Shown: positions 8,985 through 18,124 of the stretch, piece by piece | Layout of the letters: every line of letters begins with the position of its first letter | How positions within the stretch are numbered: the stretch's first letter is position 1 | From: Palleronia rufa | GTDB lineage: Bacteria; Pseudomonadota; Alphaproteobacteria; Rhodobacterales; Rhodobacteraceae | Direction: 5' to 3' | NCBI RefSeq assembly: GCF_000743715.1 | Contig: NZ_JQEY01000001.1 | Coordinates: forward strand, 782,081 to 834,571 | Length of the DNA stretch: 52,491 nt | Program-made: the position numbers and the translations under genes | Notes under the pieces: model-generated | What the model was told of the DNA's origin: nothing | What the model saw: the letters and a program-made list of their open reading frames with translations, nothing else | Database searches by the model: none

Positions 8985-10520
8985 ATGGACAGGCTTCTGA
9001 CGGCCGCGATGATGCGCGATGCAGAGAGGGCCGCGATCGACGCGGGCCGGGTGACCGGGGCGGAACTGATGGAACGTGCCGGCCGGGGCGCGGTCGCGGC
9101 GATCATGGCCGCCTGGCCGGACCTTGCGCCACGCCGCGCGGTGGTCCTGTGCGGTCCGGGCAACAACGGCGGCGACGGGTTCGTCGTGGCGCGGCATCTC
9201 CACGCCCGGGGCTGGGCTGTCGACCTGAGGCTGATGGGCGACGCCGCCCGCCTGCCGCCCGACGCCGCCCTGAACCACGCCCGCTGGGCGGCCCTGGGCC
9301 CGGTCCGTGCGTTCCGCGACGAAGAGACCGAGGGGATCCGCGGCGACGGCGCGCCGTCCCTTGTCGTGGACGCGCTTTTCGGCACCGGGCTGAGCCGCCC
9401 GCTGGAGGCGCCCGTTACCGCGCGCACCCTGTCCGGTCTGGTCTCGGGTCCGCCGCGGACCCGCGTCGCGGCACTCGACATGCCCTCTGGCTGGTGCGCG
9501 GACAGCGGGCGTTTTCTGGCCGCCGCGCAGGATGCCCCCCGCACCGCCGCGCACCTGACGTTGACCTTCCATGCCGCCAAGCTGGGCCAGTTCCTGGGCG
9601 ACGGCCCCGGCGCCTGCGGTCGGCTGGAGCGAATCGACATCGGGCTGGAGCGGACCGGCCGGGGGGTTGCCTGCCTGGGCCCGGCGGACTGCCGCGACCT
9701 GCGCAAGGCAGGCGGGCACAAGTACGACCATGGCCACGCCCTTGTGCTGTGCGGCGGCCCAGGCAGGGGCGGCGCCGCCCGGCTGGCGGCGCGCGGCGCG
9801 CTCAGGATCGGCGCGGGGCTGGTGACGCTGGCCGTTCCGCCCGCGGCCCTGCAGGAGAACGCGGCCCGGCTGGACGCCGTCATGCTGCGCCCGGTCCGGG
9901 ATGCGGATGCGCTGGCCGGGCTGCTGGAGGACGGGCGGATCAACGCCGTGATGCTGGGGCCGGGTCTGGGGACCGGAGAGCGGACCCGCGCGCTGGTGGC
10001 TGCGGTGCTGGCCGCGCCCCGGGCGACGGTGCTCGACGCCGATGCGCTGACGAGCTTTTCGGACGACCCCGGGACGCTGTTCGCGCAGCTCCATGAGGGC
10101 TGCGTCCTGACCCCCCACGACGGGGAGTTCGCGCGGCTTTTCCCGGACATCCACGCGCCTCTGCAACGCGCCCCGCAGGAGGGACCGGCCACCTCGCGCC
10201 TGGACGCCGCCCGCGCCGCGGCCGGTCGCGCGGGGGCGACGGTGCTGCTGAAAGGCCCTGCCACGATCGTCGCAGCGCCTGACGGGACCGCCGCGATTTC
10301 CGCCGCGGTCTATGACGCCGCGGCCCCCGGGCTGGCGACTGCCGGGGCCGGCGATACGCTGGCCGGCATCATCGCCGGCCTGCTGGCGCGGGGGGTCGGG
10401 CCGCTCTCGGCCGCCGCGCAGGCCGCGTGGCTTCATGCCGAATGCGCCCGCCAATTCGGTCCCGGCCTGATCGCAGAGGATCTGCCGGAGATGCTGCCGC
10501 AGGTGCTGCGCGCGCTGTGA
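8985..10520 (+). CDS. nnr: bifunctional NAD(P)H-hydrate epimerase / ADP-dependent dehydratase
   Basis: The 511-residue fusion protein repairs hydrated NADH and NADPH. The N-terminal YjeF epimerase domain (about 1-200) carries GPGNNGGDGFVVARHL. The C-terminal ribokinase-like dehydratase domain (about 215-511) carries GGHKYDHGHALVLCGG, the LLKGPATIVAAPDG strand and the GAGDTLAGIIAGLLA nucleotide/anion loop. The ATG at 8985 follows a clear gggagg site. A longer frame upstream gives a low-complexity Arg-rich N-terminus and is rejected. It diverges from glnB and converges with glmS, so it is probably monocistronic. Its neighbourhood beside glnBA recurs in Rhodobacterales. Confidence 0.95.
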   Translation: MDRLLTAAMMRDAERAAIDAGRVTGAELMERAGRGAVAAIMAAWPDLAPRRAVVLCGPGNNGGDGFVVARHLHARGWAVDLRLMGDAARLPPDAALNHARWAALGPVRAFRDEETEGIRGDGAPSLVVDALFGTGLSRPLEAPVTARTLSGLVSGPPRTRVAALDMPSGWCADSGRFLAAAQDAPRTAAHLTLTFHAAKLGQFLGDGPGACGRLERIDIGLERTGRGVACLGPADCRDLRKAGGHKYDHGHALVLCGGPGRGGAARLAARGALRIGAGLVTLAVPPAALQENAARLDAVMLRPVRDADALAGLLEDGRINAVMLGPGLGTGERTRALVAAVLAAPRATVLDADALTSFSDDPGTLFAQLHEGCVLTPHDGEFARLFPDIHAPLQRAPQEGPATSRLDAARAAAGRAGATVLLKGPATIVAAPDGTAAISAAVYDAAAPGLATAGAGDTLAGIIAGLLARGVGPLSAAAQAAWLHAECARQFGPGLIAEDLPEMLPQVLRAL

Positions 10521-10565
10521 CGCCTCCGGACTGCAGGATCCTTCGCGAAAGAACCGGACCGCCGC

Positions 10566-12377
10566 CTATTCCACCGTCACCGATTTGGCGAGGTTCCTCG
10601 GCTGGTCCACATCGGTGCCCTTGGCGATGGCGGTGTAATAGGCCAGAAGCTGGGCAGGGACCGCATAAAGAAGCGGCGCCCAGATCGCCGGAACCGCCGG
10701 CACCTCGATCTCGGCCCAGGCTCCGTCGACGGACCGGAGCCCCTTCGCGTCCGACACCAGCACCACCCGGCCGCCACGCGCCATCACCTCCTGCATGTTC
10801 GACACGGTCTTGCCGAAAAGCGGATCGGACGGCGCGAAGACGATGACGGGAACGCTCTCGTCCACCAGGGCGATGGGGCCGTGCTTGAGTTCTCCGCTTG
10901 CGTAACCTTCGGCGTGGATATAGCTGATTTCCTTGAGTTTAAGAGCGCCTTCCAGCGCCATCGGAAACATCGCGCCGCGGCCCAGGAACAGGATGTCGCG
11001 CGCTTCCGACAGGGTGCGGGCGATGTCCTCCATCCGGTCCTCCGACTGCAGCGCCTGGGACAGCAGCGCCGGCATCTTGCGCAGGGTGGCCACGTGCTCG
11101 GCCGTGGCGTCCGGCGCCAGCGTGCGGCGCGCGGCGGCGGCCGACAGCGCGATCGCCGCCAGGACGGCAAGCTGACAGGTGAACGCCTTGGTCGAGGCCA
11201 CGCCGATCTCGGCCCCCGCAAGGATCGGGAAGGCCGCGTCCGCCTCCCGCGCGATCGAGGACGTCTCCACGTTCACCACCGCAAGCGTGCGGGCCTGCGC
11301 CTTGCAGTAGCGCAATGCGGCCAGCGTGTCCGCGGTCTCACCCGACTGCGACACGAAGATCGCCAGGGTGCCCTCCTCCAGCGGCGGCTCACGGTAGCGG
11401 AATTCCGACGCGACGTCGATCTCGACCGGCAGGCGGGCGAGGGCCTCGAACCAGTATTTGGCCACGTGGCAGGCATAATATGCCGTGCCGCAGGCGACCA
11501 TGACCACCCTTCTGACGTCGGTGAAGTCGATGCCGTCGCCGGGCAGGGTCACGGCATCGGCGCCCAAATAGCGGTTGAGGCAGATGTCCAGCACGGCGGG
11601 CTGCTCGTGGATCTCCTTGGCCATCCAGTGCCGGTGGCCGCCCTTCTCGACCCGTCCGGCGGTCTCCGCGATGCGGGTTTCCGGGCGGTCCACGGCGGTG
11701 CCCATCGCGTCGAAGATGCGGCAACTCGCGCGGGTGAGCACCGCCCAGTCGCCTTCCTCCAGGTAGATCAGCCGGTCGGTCAGGGGCGCCAGGGCGATGG
11801 CGTCCGAGCCGACGAACGCCTCTCCGCCCGCGTGGGCCACGGCGAGGGGGGAGCCGCGGCGCGCCGCGATCATCAGGTCGTCCTCGCCGTCGAAGAGGAA
11901 CGCCAGCGCGAACGCGCCTTCGATCCGGTCGAGCGTGCGTGCCACCGCCTCCTGCGGGTCCAGGCCGTCGTCCATGAAGGACTGGCACAGCAGCGCGATG
12001 GTCTCGGTGTCGGTCTCGCTCTCGGGGCCGTAGTTGCGGGCGCGAAGCTCGGCGCGGAGTGCGGCGAAATTCTCGATGATGCCGTTGTGGACCACCGCGA
12101 CGGGGCCGGCTCGGTGGGGGTGGGCGTTGATCTTGCTGGGTTTTCCATGGGTCGCCCAGCGGGTGTGGCCGATGCCGGACCGTCCCGGAAGGGGATCGTG
12201 CACCAGATGGTCCGACAGGCTGCGCAGCTTGCCCACGGCGCGGCGCCGGTCCAGGTGGCCGTCGTGGATGGTGGCGATCCCGGCGCTGTCATAGCCGCGG
12301 TATTCGAGCCGCCGCAGCGCCTCCAAGATGACCGGTGAGACCTCATAATCCGCCAGGATGCCGACGATTCCGCACAT
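10566..12377 (-). CDS. glmS: glutamine-fructose-6-phosphate aminotransferase (isomerizing)
   Basis: The 603-residue enzyme makes glucosamine-6-phosphate from fructose-6-phosphate and glutamine, the first step towards UDP-GlcNAc for peptidoglycan and LPS. The N-terminal Ntn glutaminase domain begins MCGIVGIL, with Cys2 as nucleophile after Met removal, and includes GHTRWATHG. Two SIS isomerase domains follow (VACGTAYYACHVAKYW near 300; ISYIHAEGYASGELKHGPIA). The C-terminus is the conserved PRNLAKSVTVE. It overlaps glmU by one base (TGATG), so the two are translationally coupled. I saw no glmS ribozyme upstream, as expected outside Gram-positives. Confidence 0.98.
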   Translation of the reverse strand: MCGIVGILADYEVSPVILEALRRLEYRGYDSAGIATIHDGHLDRRRAVGKLRSLSDHLVHDPLPGRSGIGHTRWATHGKPSKINAHPHRAGPVAVVHNGIIENFAALRAELRARNYGPESETDTETIALLCQSFMDDGLDPQEAVARTLDRIEGAFALAFLFDGEDDLMIAARRGSPLAVAHAGGEAFVGSDAIALAPLTDRLIYLEEGDWAVLTRASCRIFDAMGTAVDRPETRIAETAGRVEKGGHRHWMAKEIHEQPAVLDICLNRYLGADAVTLPGDGIDFTDVRRVVMVACGTAYYACHVAKYWFEALARLPVEIDVASEFRYREPPLEEGTLAIFVSQSGETADTLAALRYCKAQARTLAVVNVETSSIAREADAAFPILAGAEIGVASTKAFTCQLAVLAAIALSAAAARRTLAPDATAEHVATLRKMPALLSQALQSEDRMEDIARTLSEARDILFLGRGAMFPMALEGALKLKEISYIHAEGYASGELKHGPIALVDESVPVIVFAPSDPLFGKTVSNMQEVMARGGRVVLVSDAKGLRSVDGAWAEIEVPAVPAIWAPLLYAVPAQLLAYYTAIAKGTDVDQPRNLAKSVTVE

Positions 12378-13726
12378 CAGTTCGCCCTCTTGCGTTTCGC
12401 GGCGCGCAGCCGGTCCATGATCCTGCGGGCCAGCCCGTCCTTGTTGACCTGACGGGCCCGGCCCAGGGCCAGGGCGCCGTCCGGCACGTCGGCGGTGACG
12501 ACGGAGCCGGAGGCGGTCATCGCCTCGGCCCCGATCCGCACCGGCGCGACCAGCATGGTGGAGGATCCGACGAAGGCCCGCGCGCCGATCTCCGTGTGGT
12601 GCTTGAACACGCCGTCATAGTTGCAAGTCACTGTTCCGGCACCGATATTCGCCGCCTCTCCCACGGTGGCGTCGCCGATATAGGTCAGGTGGTTCACCTT
12701 CGCGCCCTCGCCGATCTCGGCTGCCTTGATCTCCACGAAATTGCCGACTTTCGCGTGGTTGCCGATCTCTGCGCCGGGGCGGAGGCGGGCGTAGGGGCCG
12801 ATGACCGCGCCGCGGCCCACATGGCAGCCTTCGAGGTGCGAGAACGCGCGGATCCGCGCGCCGGATTCGACCGTGACGCCGGGACCGAAGACCACGTTCG
12901 GCTCTACCACCGCGTCGCGGCCGATAACGGTATCCATAGCGAAAACAACGGTTTCCGGCGCGATCAGGGTCACGCCGTCGGCCAGCGAGGCCGCCCGGCG
13001 GCGGGCCTGGAACAGGGCCTCTGCGCGGGCGAGCTCAACGCGGGAGTTCACGCCCAGCGTCTCTGCCTCGTCGCAGGTGACGGCGGTGCAGACCAGGCCG
13101 CGGGCCCGCGCCACGGCGACGATGTCGGTCAGATAGTACTCACCGGAGGCGTTTTTCGTACCGACGGAGTCGATCAGATCGAAGATTTGTACGGCATCCG
13201 CGCAAATCACTCCGGAATTGCACAAGGCGATCGCGCGCTCCGCCTCTGTCGCGTCCTTGTACTCGACGATCCGCGCCAGCGCGCCGCCTTCCATGACCAG
13301 CCGGCCGTAGCGGCCCGGATCGGCGGCCTCGAACCCCAGCACCACGACGCCCGCGCCGGCGGCCCGCGCGGCGGCCATGCGCTTGAGCGTCTCAGGCCGG
13401 ATGAAGGGCGTGTCGCCGTAGAGCACGAAGACATCGCCCGCCGCTCCCTTGAGCGCCGCGCGGGACTGGGCGACGGCATGGGCGGTGCCGCGCTGTTCGG
13501 CCTGCTCGGCGATGGCGATGTCGGGGTCATGGGCGCGGGCGGCGGCGCGCACGAGCTCCGCGCCGTGGCCGACCACCAGCACCCGGCGGCCCGGCCCGAG
13601 CGAGTCGCCGGCCGACAGCGCATGGACGAAGAGCGGCGCCTGGCCGATCTCATGCAGAACCTTCGGCAGGTCCGAGTTCATGCGCGTGCCCCGCCCGGCG
13701 GCGAGGACGACGAGATGTGCGGGCAT
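12377..13726 (-). CDS. glmU: bifunctional N-acetylglucosamine-1-phosphate uridylyltransferase / glucosamine-1-phosphate acetyltransferase
   Basis: This 449-residue enzyme performs the last two steps to UDP-GlcNAc. The N-terminal pyrophosphorylase domain has LAAGRGTRMNSDLPKVLHEI, with the GTRM nucleotide loop and catalytic lysine. The C-terminal half is a left-handed beta-helix of hexapeptide repeats, with ARLRPGAEIG, VNHLTYIGDATVG and NIGAGTVTCNYDG forming the acetyl-CoA site. It is first in a two-gene unit with glmS, and its stop overlaps the glmS start. The divergent gph gene begins 97 bp away. Confidence 0.98.
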   Translation of the reverse strand: MPAHLVVLAAGRGTRMNSDLPKVLHEIGQAPLFVHALSAGDSLGPGRRVLVVGHGAELVRAAARAHDPDIAIAEQAEQRGTAHAVAQSRAALKGAAGDVFVLYGDTPFIRPETLKRMAAARAAGAGVVVLGFEAADPGRYGRLVMEGGALARIVEYKDATEAERAIALCNSGVICADAVQIFDLIDSVGTKNASGEYYLTDIVAVARARGLVCTAVTCDEAETLGVNSRVELARAEALFQARRRAASLADGVTLIAPETVVFAMDTVIGRDAVVEPNVVFGPGVTVESGARIRAFSHLEGCHVGRGAVIGPYARLRPGAEIGNHAKVGNFVEIKAAEIGEGAKVNHLTYIGDATVGEAANIGAGTVTCNYDGVFKHHTEIGARAFVGSSTMLVAPVRIGAEAMTASGSVVTADVPDGALALGRARQVNKDGLARRIMDRLRAAKRKRAN

Positions 13727-13823
13727 GGGGCGGACGCCTTTCCTTCTGACCCCTCGCGTTCTACTGCAAGCGGATCGGGGCGCAAGCGGACGCCTTCACG
13801 GATGTTGCGGGAGGTTACAGCCA

Positions 13824-14486
13824 ATGCGAACGGTCGTCTTCGATCTGGACGGAACGCTGGTCGATACCGCCGCCGATCTGGTGGCCGCGGCGAATGTCTG
13901 TTTCCGCGCCCGGGGGCTGGGCGACGTGCTGGACGCGCGGGCCGACGCGCGGACGGCGTTCCGGGGCGCGCGGGCGATGCTGCGCGCGGGGTTCGAGCGC
14001 GCGGGGCAGGGCGGGGAGGCCGAGGTCGACGCCGACTACCCGCGGCTTCTGGAGGCCTACGGCGCGGCCATCGCGGTGCATTCGCGGCCCTATGACGGCG
14101 CCTGGGGCGCGGTGGAGACGCTGAAGGCGCGCGGCTTCGCGGTGGCGATCTGCACCAACAAGCCGGAGGCCCTGGCGATCCGGCTGATGGACGCCATGGG
14201 CACGCGGCACGTGCTGCCCGCGCTGGTCGGCGCCGACACGCTGCCGGTCAGCAAGCCCGACCCCGCGCCCTATCTTGAGGCGGTGCGCCGGGCGGGGGGC
14301 GATCCGGACCGCTCGATCCTGGTCGGCGACACCGAGACCGATGCGCGCACCGCCCGCGCCGCGGGCGTGCCCATCGTGCTGGTGGGATTCGGACCCGAAG
14401 GGGCGGGCGTGTCGCGGATGGCGCCGGACGCGGTGCTGGAGCATTTCGACGATCTGCCGGACCTGGCGCTGCGGCTGCTGCCCTGA
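13824..14486 (+). CDS. gph: HAD-family phosphatase, phosphoglycolate phosphatase type
   Basis: The 220-residue HAD hydrolase has all four motifs: FDLDGTLVDT (nucleophile Asp8), ICTNKPE (motif II), SKPDPAPYL (motif III Lys) and GDTETDARTARAAG (motif IV). The helical cap at residues 15-90 and the length agree with Gph, which removes 2-phosphoglycolate formed by Rubisco or DNA repair. The start is the ATG at 13824, after a ggaggtt site. Other small-molecule phosphatases of this subfamily look alike, so substrate confidence is moderate. It diverges from glmU and is followed 94 bp later by a small exported protein and the carboxylase operon. Confidence 0.85.
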   Translation: MRTVVFDLDGTLVDTAADLVAAANVCFRARGLGDVLDARADARTAFRGARAMLRAGFERAGQGGEAEVDADYPRLLEAYGAAIAVHSRPYDGAWGAVETLKARGFAVAICTNKPEALAIRLMDAMGTRHVLPALVGADTLPVSKPDPAPYLEAVRRAGGDPDRSILVGDTETDARTARAAGVPIVLVGFGPEGAGVSRMAPDAVLEHFDDLPDLALRLLP

Positions 14487-14580
14487 TCGCGGCACTTTGC
14501 CCGGCGGGCCGGGGCCGCTAGGATCCGGTGCGAAAGGTGCGGTCGATGACGTTTCTTTTCCTCCCGGCGAACGATCCGCC

Positions 14581-14865
14581 ATGAGGCCGCTCGTGTGGCT
14601 GCCCGTCGCGATGCTCGGGGTGCTGGCGGGCTGGGCCGGCCTGCGGGCGCGCCTGCCCGATGAGGGCGCGGCGATCCGCCGGGCGGCGGCGGCCTATGTG
14701 GCACAGGTGCCGGGCGGCCGGGCCGAGGATTGCGCCGGGCGGCCGGGGCAGGGGGCGGCGTGGATCGTGGTCGCCTGCGCCGTGGGGCGCCCGGAGGAGC
14801 GGATCTACCGGCTGGACCGGCGCGGCCGGGCGCTGGACGGGGCGGACGTGGCGGACGGGTTCTGA
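14581..14865 (+). CDS. small signal-peptide or membrane-anchored protein
   Basis: The 94-residue product starts MRPLVWLPVAMLGVLAGWAG. This is a positively charged N-terminus and one hydrophobic helix that could be an uncleaved anchor or a signal peptide. The remaining 70 residues are a small soluble domain with two cysteines (EDCAGRPG and VVACAVGRPEERIYRL), which could form a disulfide in the periplasm. The gene starts 94 bp after gph and ends 11 bp before the AMP-ligase start, so it probably heads the carboxylase operon. No family is recognised. Confidence 0.7.
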   Translation: MRPLVWLPVAMLGVLAGWAGLRARLPDEGAAIRRAAAAYVAQVPGGRAEDCAGRPGQGAAWIVVACAVGRPEERIYRLDRRGRALDGADVADGF

Positions 14866-14876
14866 GGGAGGATGCG

Positions 14877-16424
14877 ATGCTGACACGCCAGCCCTACGAC
14901 GCGCTCTGCGCCGGGTTCGACTGGGACCTGCCCGAGCGGCTGAACATGGCCCGGCAGGTCTGCGACGCATGGGCGGCAAGGGCCCCCGACCGGCTGGCGA
15001 TCCTGGATCTGTCCGGCACCGGCCGGGTCGAGGTCAGCTACGGCGCGCTCTCTGCCCTGGCCGACCGGGTGCAGGCGGCGCTGCTGGAACGGGGCGTGGC
15101 GCGGGGCGACCGGGTGGGGGTGCTTCTCAGCCAGTCGCCGCTCTGTGCCGCGTCGCATGTGGCGATCTGGCGGCTGGGCGCGGTGTCGCTGCCGCTGTTC
15201 ACCCTGTTCGAGGAGGGCGGCCTGCGCGCCCGCGTGGGCGACGCCGGCGCCGCGGTGGTCGTGACCGATGCCCGGGGCGCCGGGGCGGTCGCGGCGCTGG
15301 GCGCGCGGGCGGTGACCGGGGCCGACCTGCCCCGGACGGCGGCGCGGGGCGCGACGGCGGACACCGCGCCCGACGATCCGGCCGTGCTGATCTACACCAG
15401 CGGCACCACCGGCAGTCCCAAGGGCGCGCTTCACGGCCACCGGGTGCTGACCGGCCATCTGCCGGGGGTGGAGATGAGCCACGATTTCCTGGGCCGGGAG
15501 GGCGACGTGATCTGGACCCCGGCCGACTGGGCCTGGATCGGCGGACTCTTCGACGTGGCCATGCCGGCACTGGCGCTGGGCGTGCCGGTGGTCGCGGCGC
15601 GGATCGCCAAGTTCACGCCCCGGGAGGCGGCGCGGATCTGCGCCGCCGGGGCGGTGCGCAACGTGTTCTTCCCGCCCACGGTTCTCAGAATGCTCAGGGC
15701 CGCGGACATGGCGATCCCCGGACTGCGTACCGTGGCCAGCGGGGGCGAGCCGCTGGGCGCGGAGATGCTGGCCTGGGGACGCGACGCGCTGGGCGTCACG
15801 ATCAACGAGTTCTACGGCCAGACCGAGTGCAACATGGTCGCCTCCTCGGCCGCGTCGCTGTTCGATCCGGTGCCGGGGACCATCGGCCGCCCGGTGCCGG
15901 GCCACCGGATCGGCGTGCTGGACGCCGGCGGGCGGGAGACGGCGGGCGAGGGCGACATCGCAATACGGCGCGGGTCCGCCGCGATGATGCTGGGCTATTG
16001 GCAGCGGCCCGAGGCGACCGCCGCCAAGTTCCGCGGCGACTGGATGCTGACCGGCGACCGGGGCCGCTGGGAGGGGGCGCATCTGGTCTTTGTCGGGCGC
16101 GAGGACGACGTGATCACATCGTCGGGCTACCGGATCGGCCCGTCCGAGATCGAGGACTGCCTGCTGACCCATGAGGCGGTGGCCACCGTGGGCGTGGTGG
16201 GCAAGCCCGACCCGGTGCGGACCGAGATCGTCAAGGCCTATGTGGTGGTGCGGGACGGGGTGACGGCGGACGCGGCGCTGGCGGCGGCGTTGCAGGACTG
16301 GGTGCGGGAGCGGCTGGCGCGCCACGCCTACCCGCGCGAGATCGCGTTCCTGGAGGCGCTGCCGATGACGGTGACCGGCAAGGTGGTGCGCCGGGCGCTG
16401 AAGGCGCGGGCGGCGGCGGAATGA
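14877..16424 (+). CDS. AMP-forming acyl-CoA synthetase (medium-chain/ACSM-like)
   Basis: The 515-residue ANL-superfamily ligase activates a carboxylic acid with ATP and CoA. It has the P-loop-like IYTSGTTGSPKGALH (about 170), the VASGGEPLGAEMLAWG strand and the NEFYGQTECNM motif. Later come LTGDRGRWE and the hinge/GREDDVITSSGYRIG, then the C-terminal PMTVTGKVVRRALK with the adenylation lysine. The start ATG at 14877 has a gggagga site. It opens a compact operon with carboxylase subunits, so its product acyl-CoA is plausibly the carboxylase substrate. The acid is not shown by the sequence. Branched or unsaturated short/medium acids are likely from the family. Confidence 0.88.
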   Translation: MLTRQPYDALCAGFDWDLPERLNMARQVCDAWAARAPDRLAILDLSGTGRVEVSYGALSALADRVQAALLERGVARGDRVGVLLSQSPLCAASHVAIWRLGAVSLPLFTLFEEGGLRARVGDAGAAVVVTDARGAGAVAALGARAVTGADLPRTAARGATADTAPDDPAVLIYTSGTTGSPKGALHGHRVLTGHLPGVEMSHDFLGREGDVIWTPADWAWIGGLFDVAMPALALGVPVVAARIAKFTPREAARICAAGAVRNVFFPPTVLRMLRAADMAIPGLRTVASGGEPLGAEMLAWGRDALGVTINEFYGQTECNMVASSAASLFDPVPGTIGRPVPGHRIGVLDAGGRETAGEGDIAIRRGSAAMMLGYWQRPEATAAKFRGDWMLTGDRGRWEGAHLVFVGREDDVITSSGYRIGPSEIEDCLLTHEAVATVGVVGKPDPVRTEIVKAYVVVRDGVTADAALAAALQDWVRERLARHAYPREIAFLEALPMTVTGKVVRRALKARAAAE

Positions 16425-16488
16425 GGGCGAAATCGCTCTGGCGCCGGGGCGGGGGGCGTCCTAGCCTTCGCGCGGGGAGGGACGGGCC

Positions 16489-18093
16489 ATGAAGCTGCAG
16501 TCGCGGATCCTGACGGGATCGGAAGAGTTCAGGGCCAATCGCGCCGCCGGTCTGGAGGCGCTGGAGACGGTGGCGGAGGCCGCGCGGGCCGCCATGGCCG
16601 GCGGCGGGGCGCGCGCGCGGGAGCGGCACCTGTCGCGCGGCAAGCTCTTGCCCCGGCAGCGGGTGGCCGACCTGCTGGACCCGGGATCGCCGTTCCTGGA
16701 GGTGGGGCTGACGGCGGCGCACGGGATGTACGACGGCGCGGCCCCCGCCGCGGGGGCCATCGCGGGCGTCGGGCGGATCCACGGGCGGCAGGTCATGGTG
16801 GTGTGCAACGACGCCACCGTGAAGGGCGGCACCTACTACCCGATGACGGTCAAGAAGCACCTCCGCGCCCAGGAGATCGCCTGGGAGAACCGTCTGCCCT
16901 GCCTCTATCTGGTGGATTCGGGCGGCGCCAACCTGCCCAACCAGGACGAGGTGTTTCCCGATCGCGAGCATTTCGGGCGGATCTTCTACAACCAGGCGCG
17001 GATGAGCGCGGCGGGCATCGCCCAGATCGCCGTGGTGATGGGGTCCTGCACCGCCGGCGGGGCCTATGTGCCGGCCATGTCGGACGTGACGATCATCGTG
17101 CGCGCGCAGGGCACGATCTTTCTGGCCGGCCCGCCGCTGGTGAAGGCCGCCATCGGCGAGGAGGTGACGGCCGAGGATCTGGGCGGCGGCGATGTGCACA
17201 CGCGGCTGTCGGGGGTGGCGGACTATCTGGCCGATGACGACGCCCACGCGCTGGCGCTGGCGCGGCAGGCGGTGGCCGCGCTGGCGCCGGAACCGGGCGC
17301 GGCGCTGGGCTGGGCCAGCCCCGAGGCGCCCGCCTACGACCCGGAGGAGATCCTGGGCGTGGTGCCGCAGAGCCCGACGACGCCCTACGATGTCCGGGAA
17401 ATCCTGGCGCGTCTGGTGGACGGATCGCGGCTCGACGAGTTCAAGGCGCGGTTCGGAGAGACGCTGGTGACCGGGTTCGCCCATATCCGCGGCTGCCCGG
17501 TGGGGATCGTGGCCAACAACGGGGTGCTGTTCTCGGAATCGGCGCAGAAGGGGGCGCATTTCATCGAACTCTGCTCGACCCGGAGGATCCCGCTGGTGTT
17601 CCTGCAGAACATCACCGGCTTCATGGTCGGCCGGAAATACGAGGCCGAGGGCATCGCGCGGCACGGGGCAAAGATGGTCACGGCGGTCTCCACCACCGCG
17701 GTGCCGAAGATCACCATGGTCATCGGCGGCTCCTACGGCGCCGGGAATTACGGCATGGCAGGAAGGGCTTACGGCCCTCGGTTCATGTGGTCCTGGCCGA
17801 ATTCGCGGATCGGCGTGATGGGCGGTCCGCAGGCCGCGCAGGTGCTGGCGACGGTCAAGCGCGCGGCGATGGAAAAGCGCGGCGAGACGTTCTCGGACGA
17901 AGAGGAGGAGGCGCTGAAGCGGCCCGTGGTCGCGCAGATCGCGCGCCAGTCCCACCCGCTCTATGCCTCCGCGCGGCTCTGGGACGACGGCTGCGTGGAC
18001 CCGCGCAAGGCGCGCGACGTGCTGGGCCTCAGCCTCATGGCGGCGACCAACGCGGCCATCGGGGAGACGCGCTTTGGCGTGTTCCGCATGTGA
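16489..18093 (+). CDS. acyl-CoA carboxylase, carboxyltransferase (beta) subunit, MCC-like
   Basis: The 534-residue protein is a full-length carboxyltransferase of the methylcrotonyl-CoA / geranyl-CoA type. Two crotonase-like halves are visible. The N-terminal half carries [15 protein letters not shown] and the acyl-CoA binding region. The C-terminal half has [16 protein letters not shown] and [18 protein letters not shown], which build the second oxyanion hole. It transfers CO2 from carboxybiotin to an acyl-CoA. The ATG at 16489 follows ggagg. With the biotin carboxylase gene two places downstream it forms an alpha6beta6-type complex. MCC (leucine breakdown) is the common call, but no isovaleryl-CoA dehydrogenase, hydratase or HMG-CoA lyase gene is nearby. 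Confidence 0.9.
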   Translation: MKLQSRILTGSEEFRANRAAGLEALETVAEAARAAMAGGGARARERHLSRGKLLPRQRVADLLDPGSPFLEVGLTAAHGMYDGAAPAAGAIAGVGRIHGRQVMVVCNDATVKGGTYYPMTVKKHLRAQEIAWENRLPCLYLVDSGGANLPNQDEVFPDREHFGRIFYNQARMSAAGIAQIAVVMGSCTAGGAYVPAMSDVTIIVRAQGTIFLAGPPLVKAAIGEEVTAEDLGGGDVHTRLSGVADYLADDDAHALALARQAVAALAPEPGAALGWASPEAPAYDPEEILGVVPQSPTTPYDVREILARLVDGSRLDEFKARFGETLVTGFAHIRGCPVGIVANNGVLFSESAQKGAHFIELCSTRRIPLVFLQNITGFMVGRKYEAEGIARHGAKMVTAVSTTAVPKITMVIGGSYGAGNYGMAGRAYGPRFMWSWPNSRIGVMGGPQAAQVLATVKRAAMEKRGETFSDEEEEALKRPVVAQIARQSHPLYASARLWDDGCVDPRKARDVLGLSLMAATNAAIGETRFGVFRM

Positions 18094-18124
18094 GGCGCCC
18101 GGTTCCGCGCCGGGACCCGCGCCC

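Noticed and set aside
10521-10565. possible bidirectional terminator between nnr and glmS
   Set aside because: Only a 5-bp TCCGG/CCGGA pairing around a long loop is visible, too weak to call.
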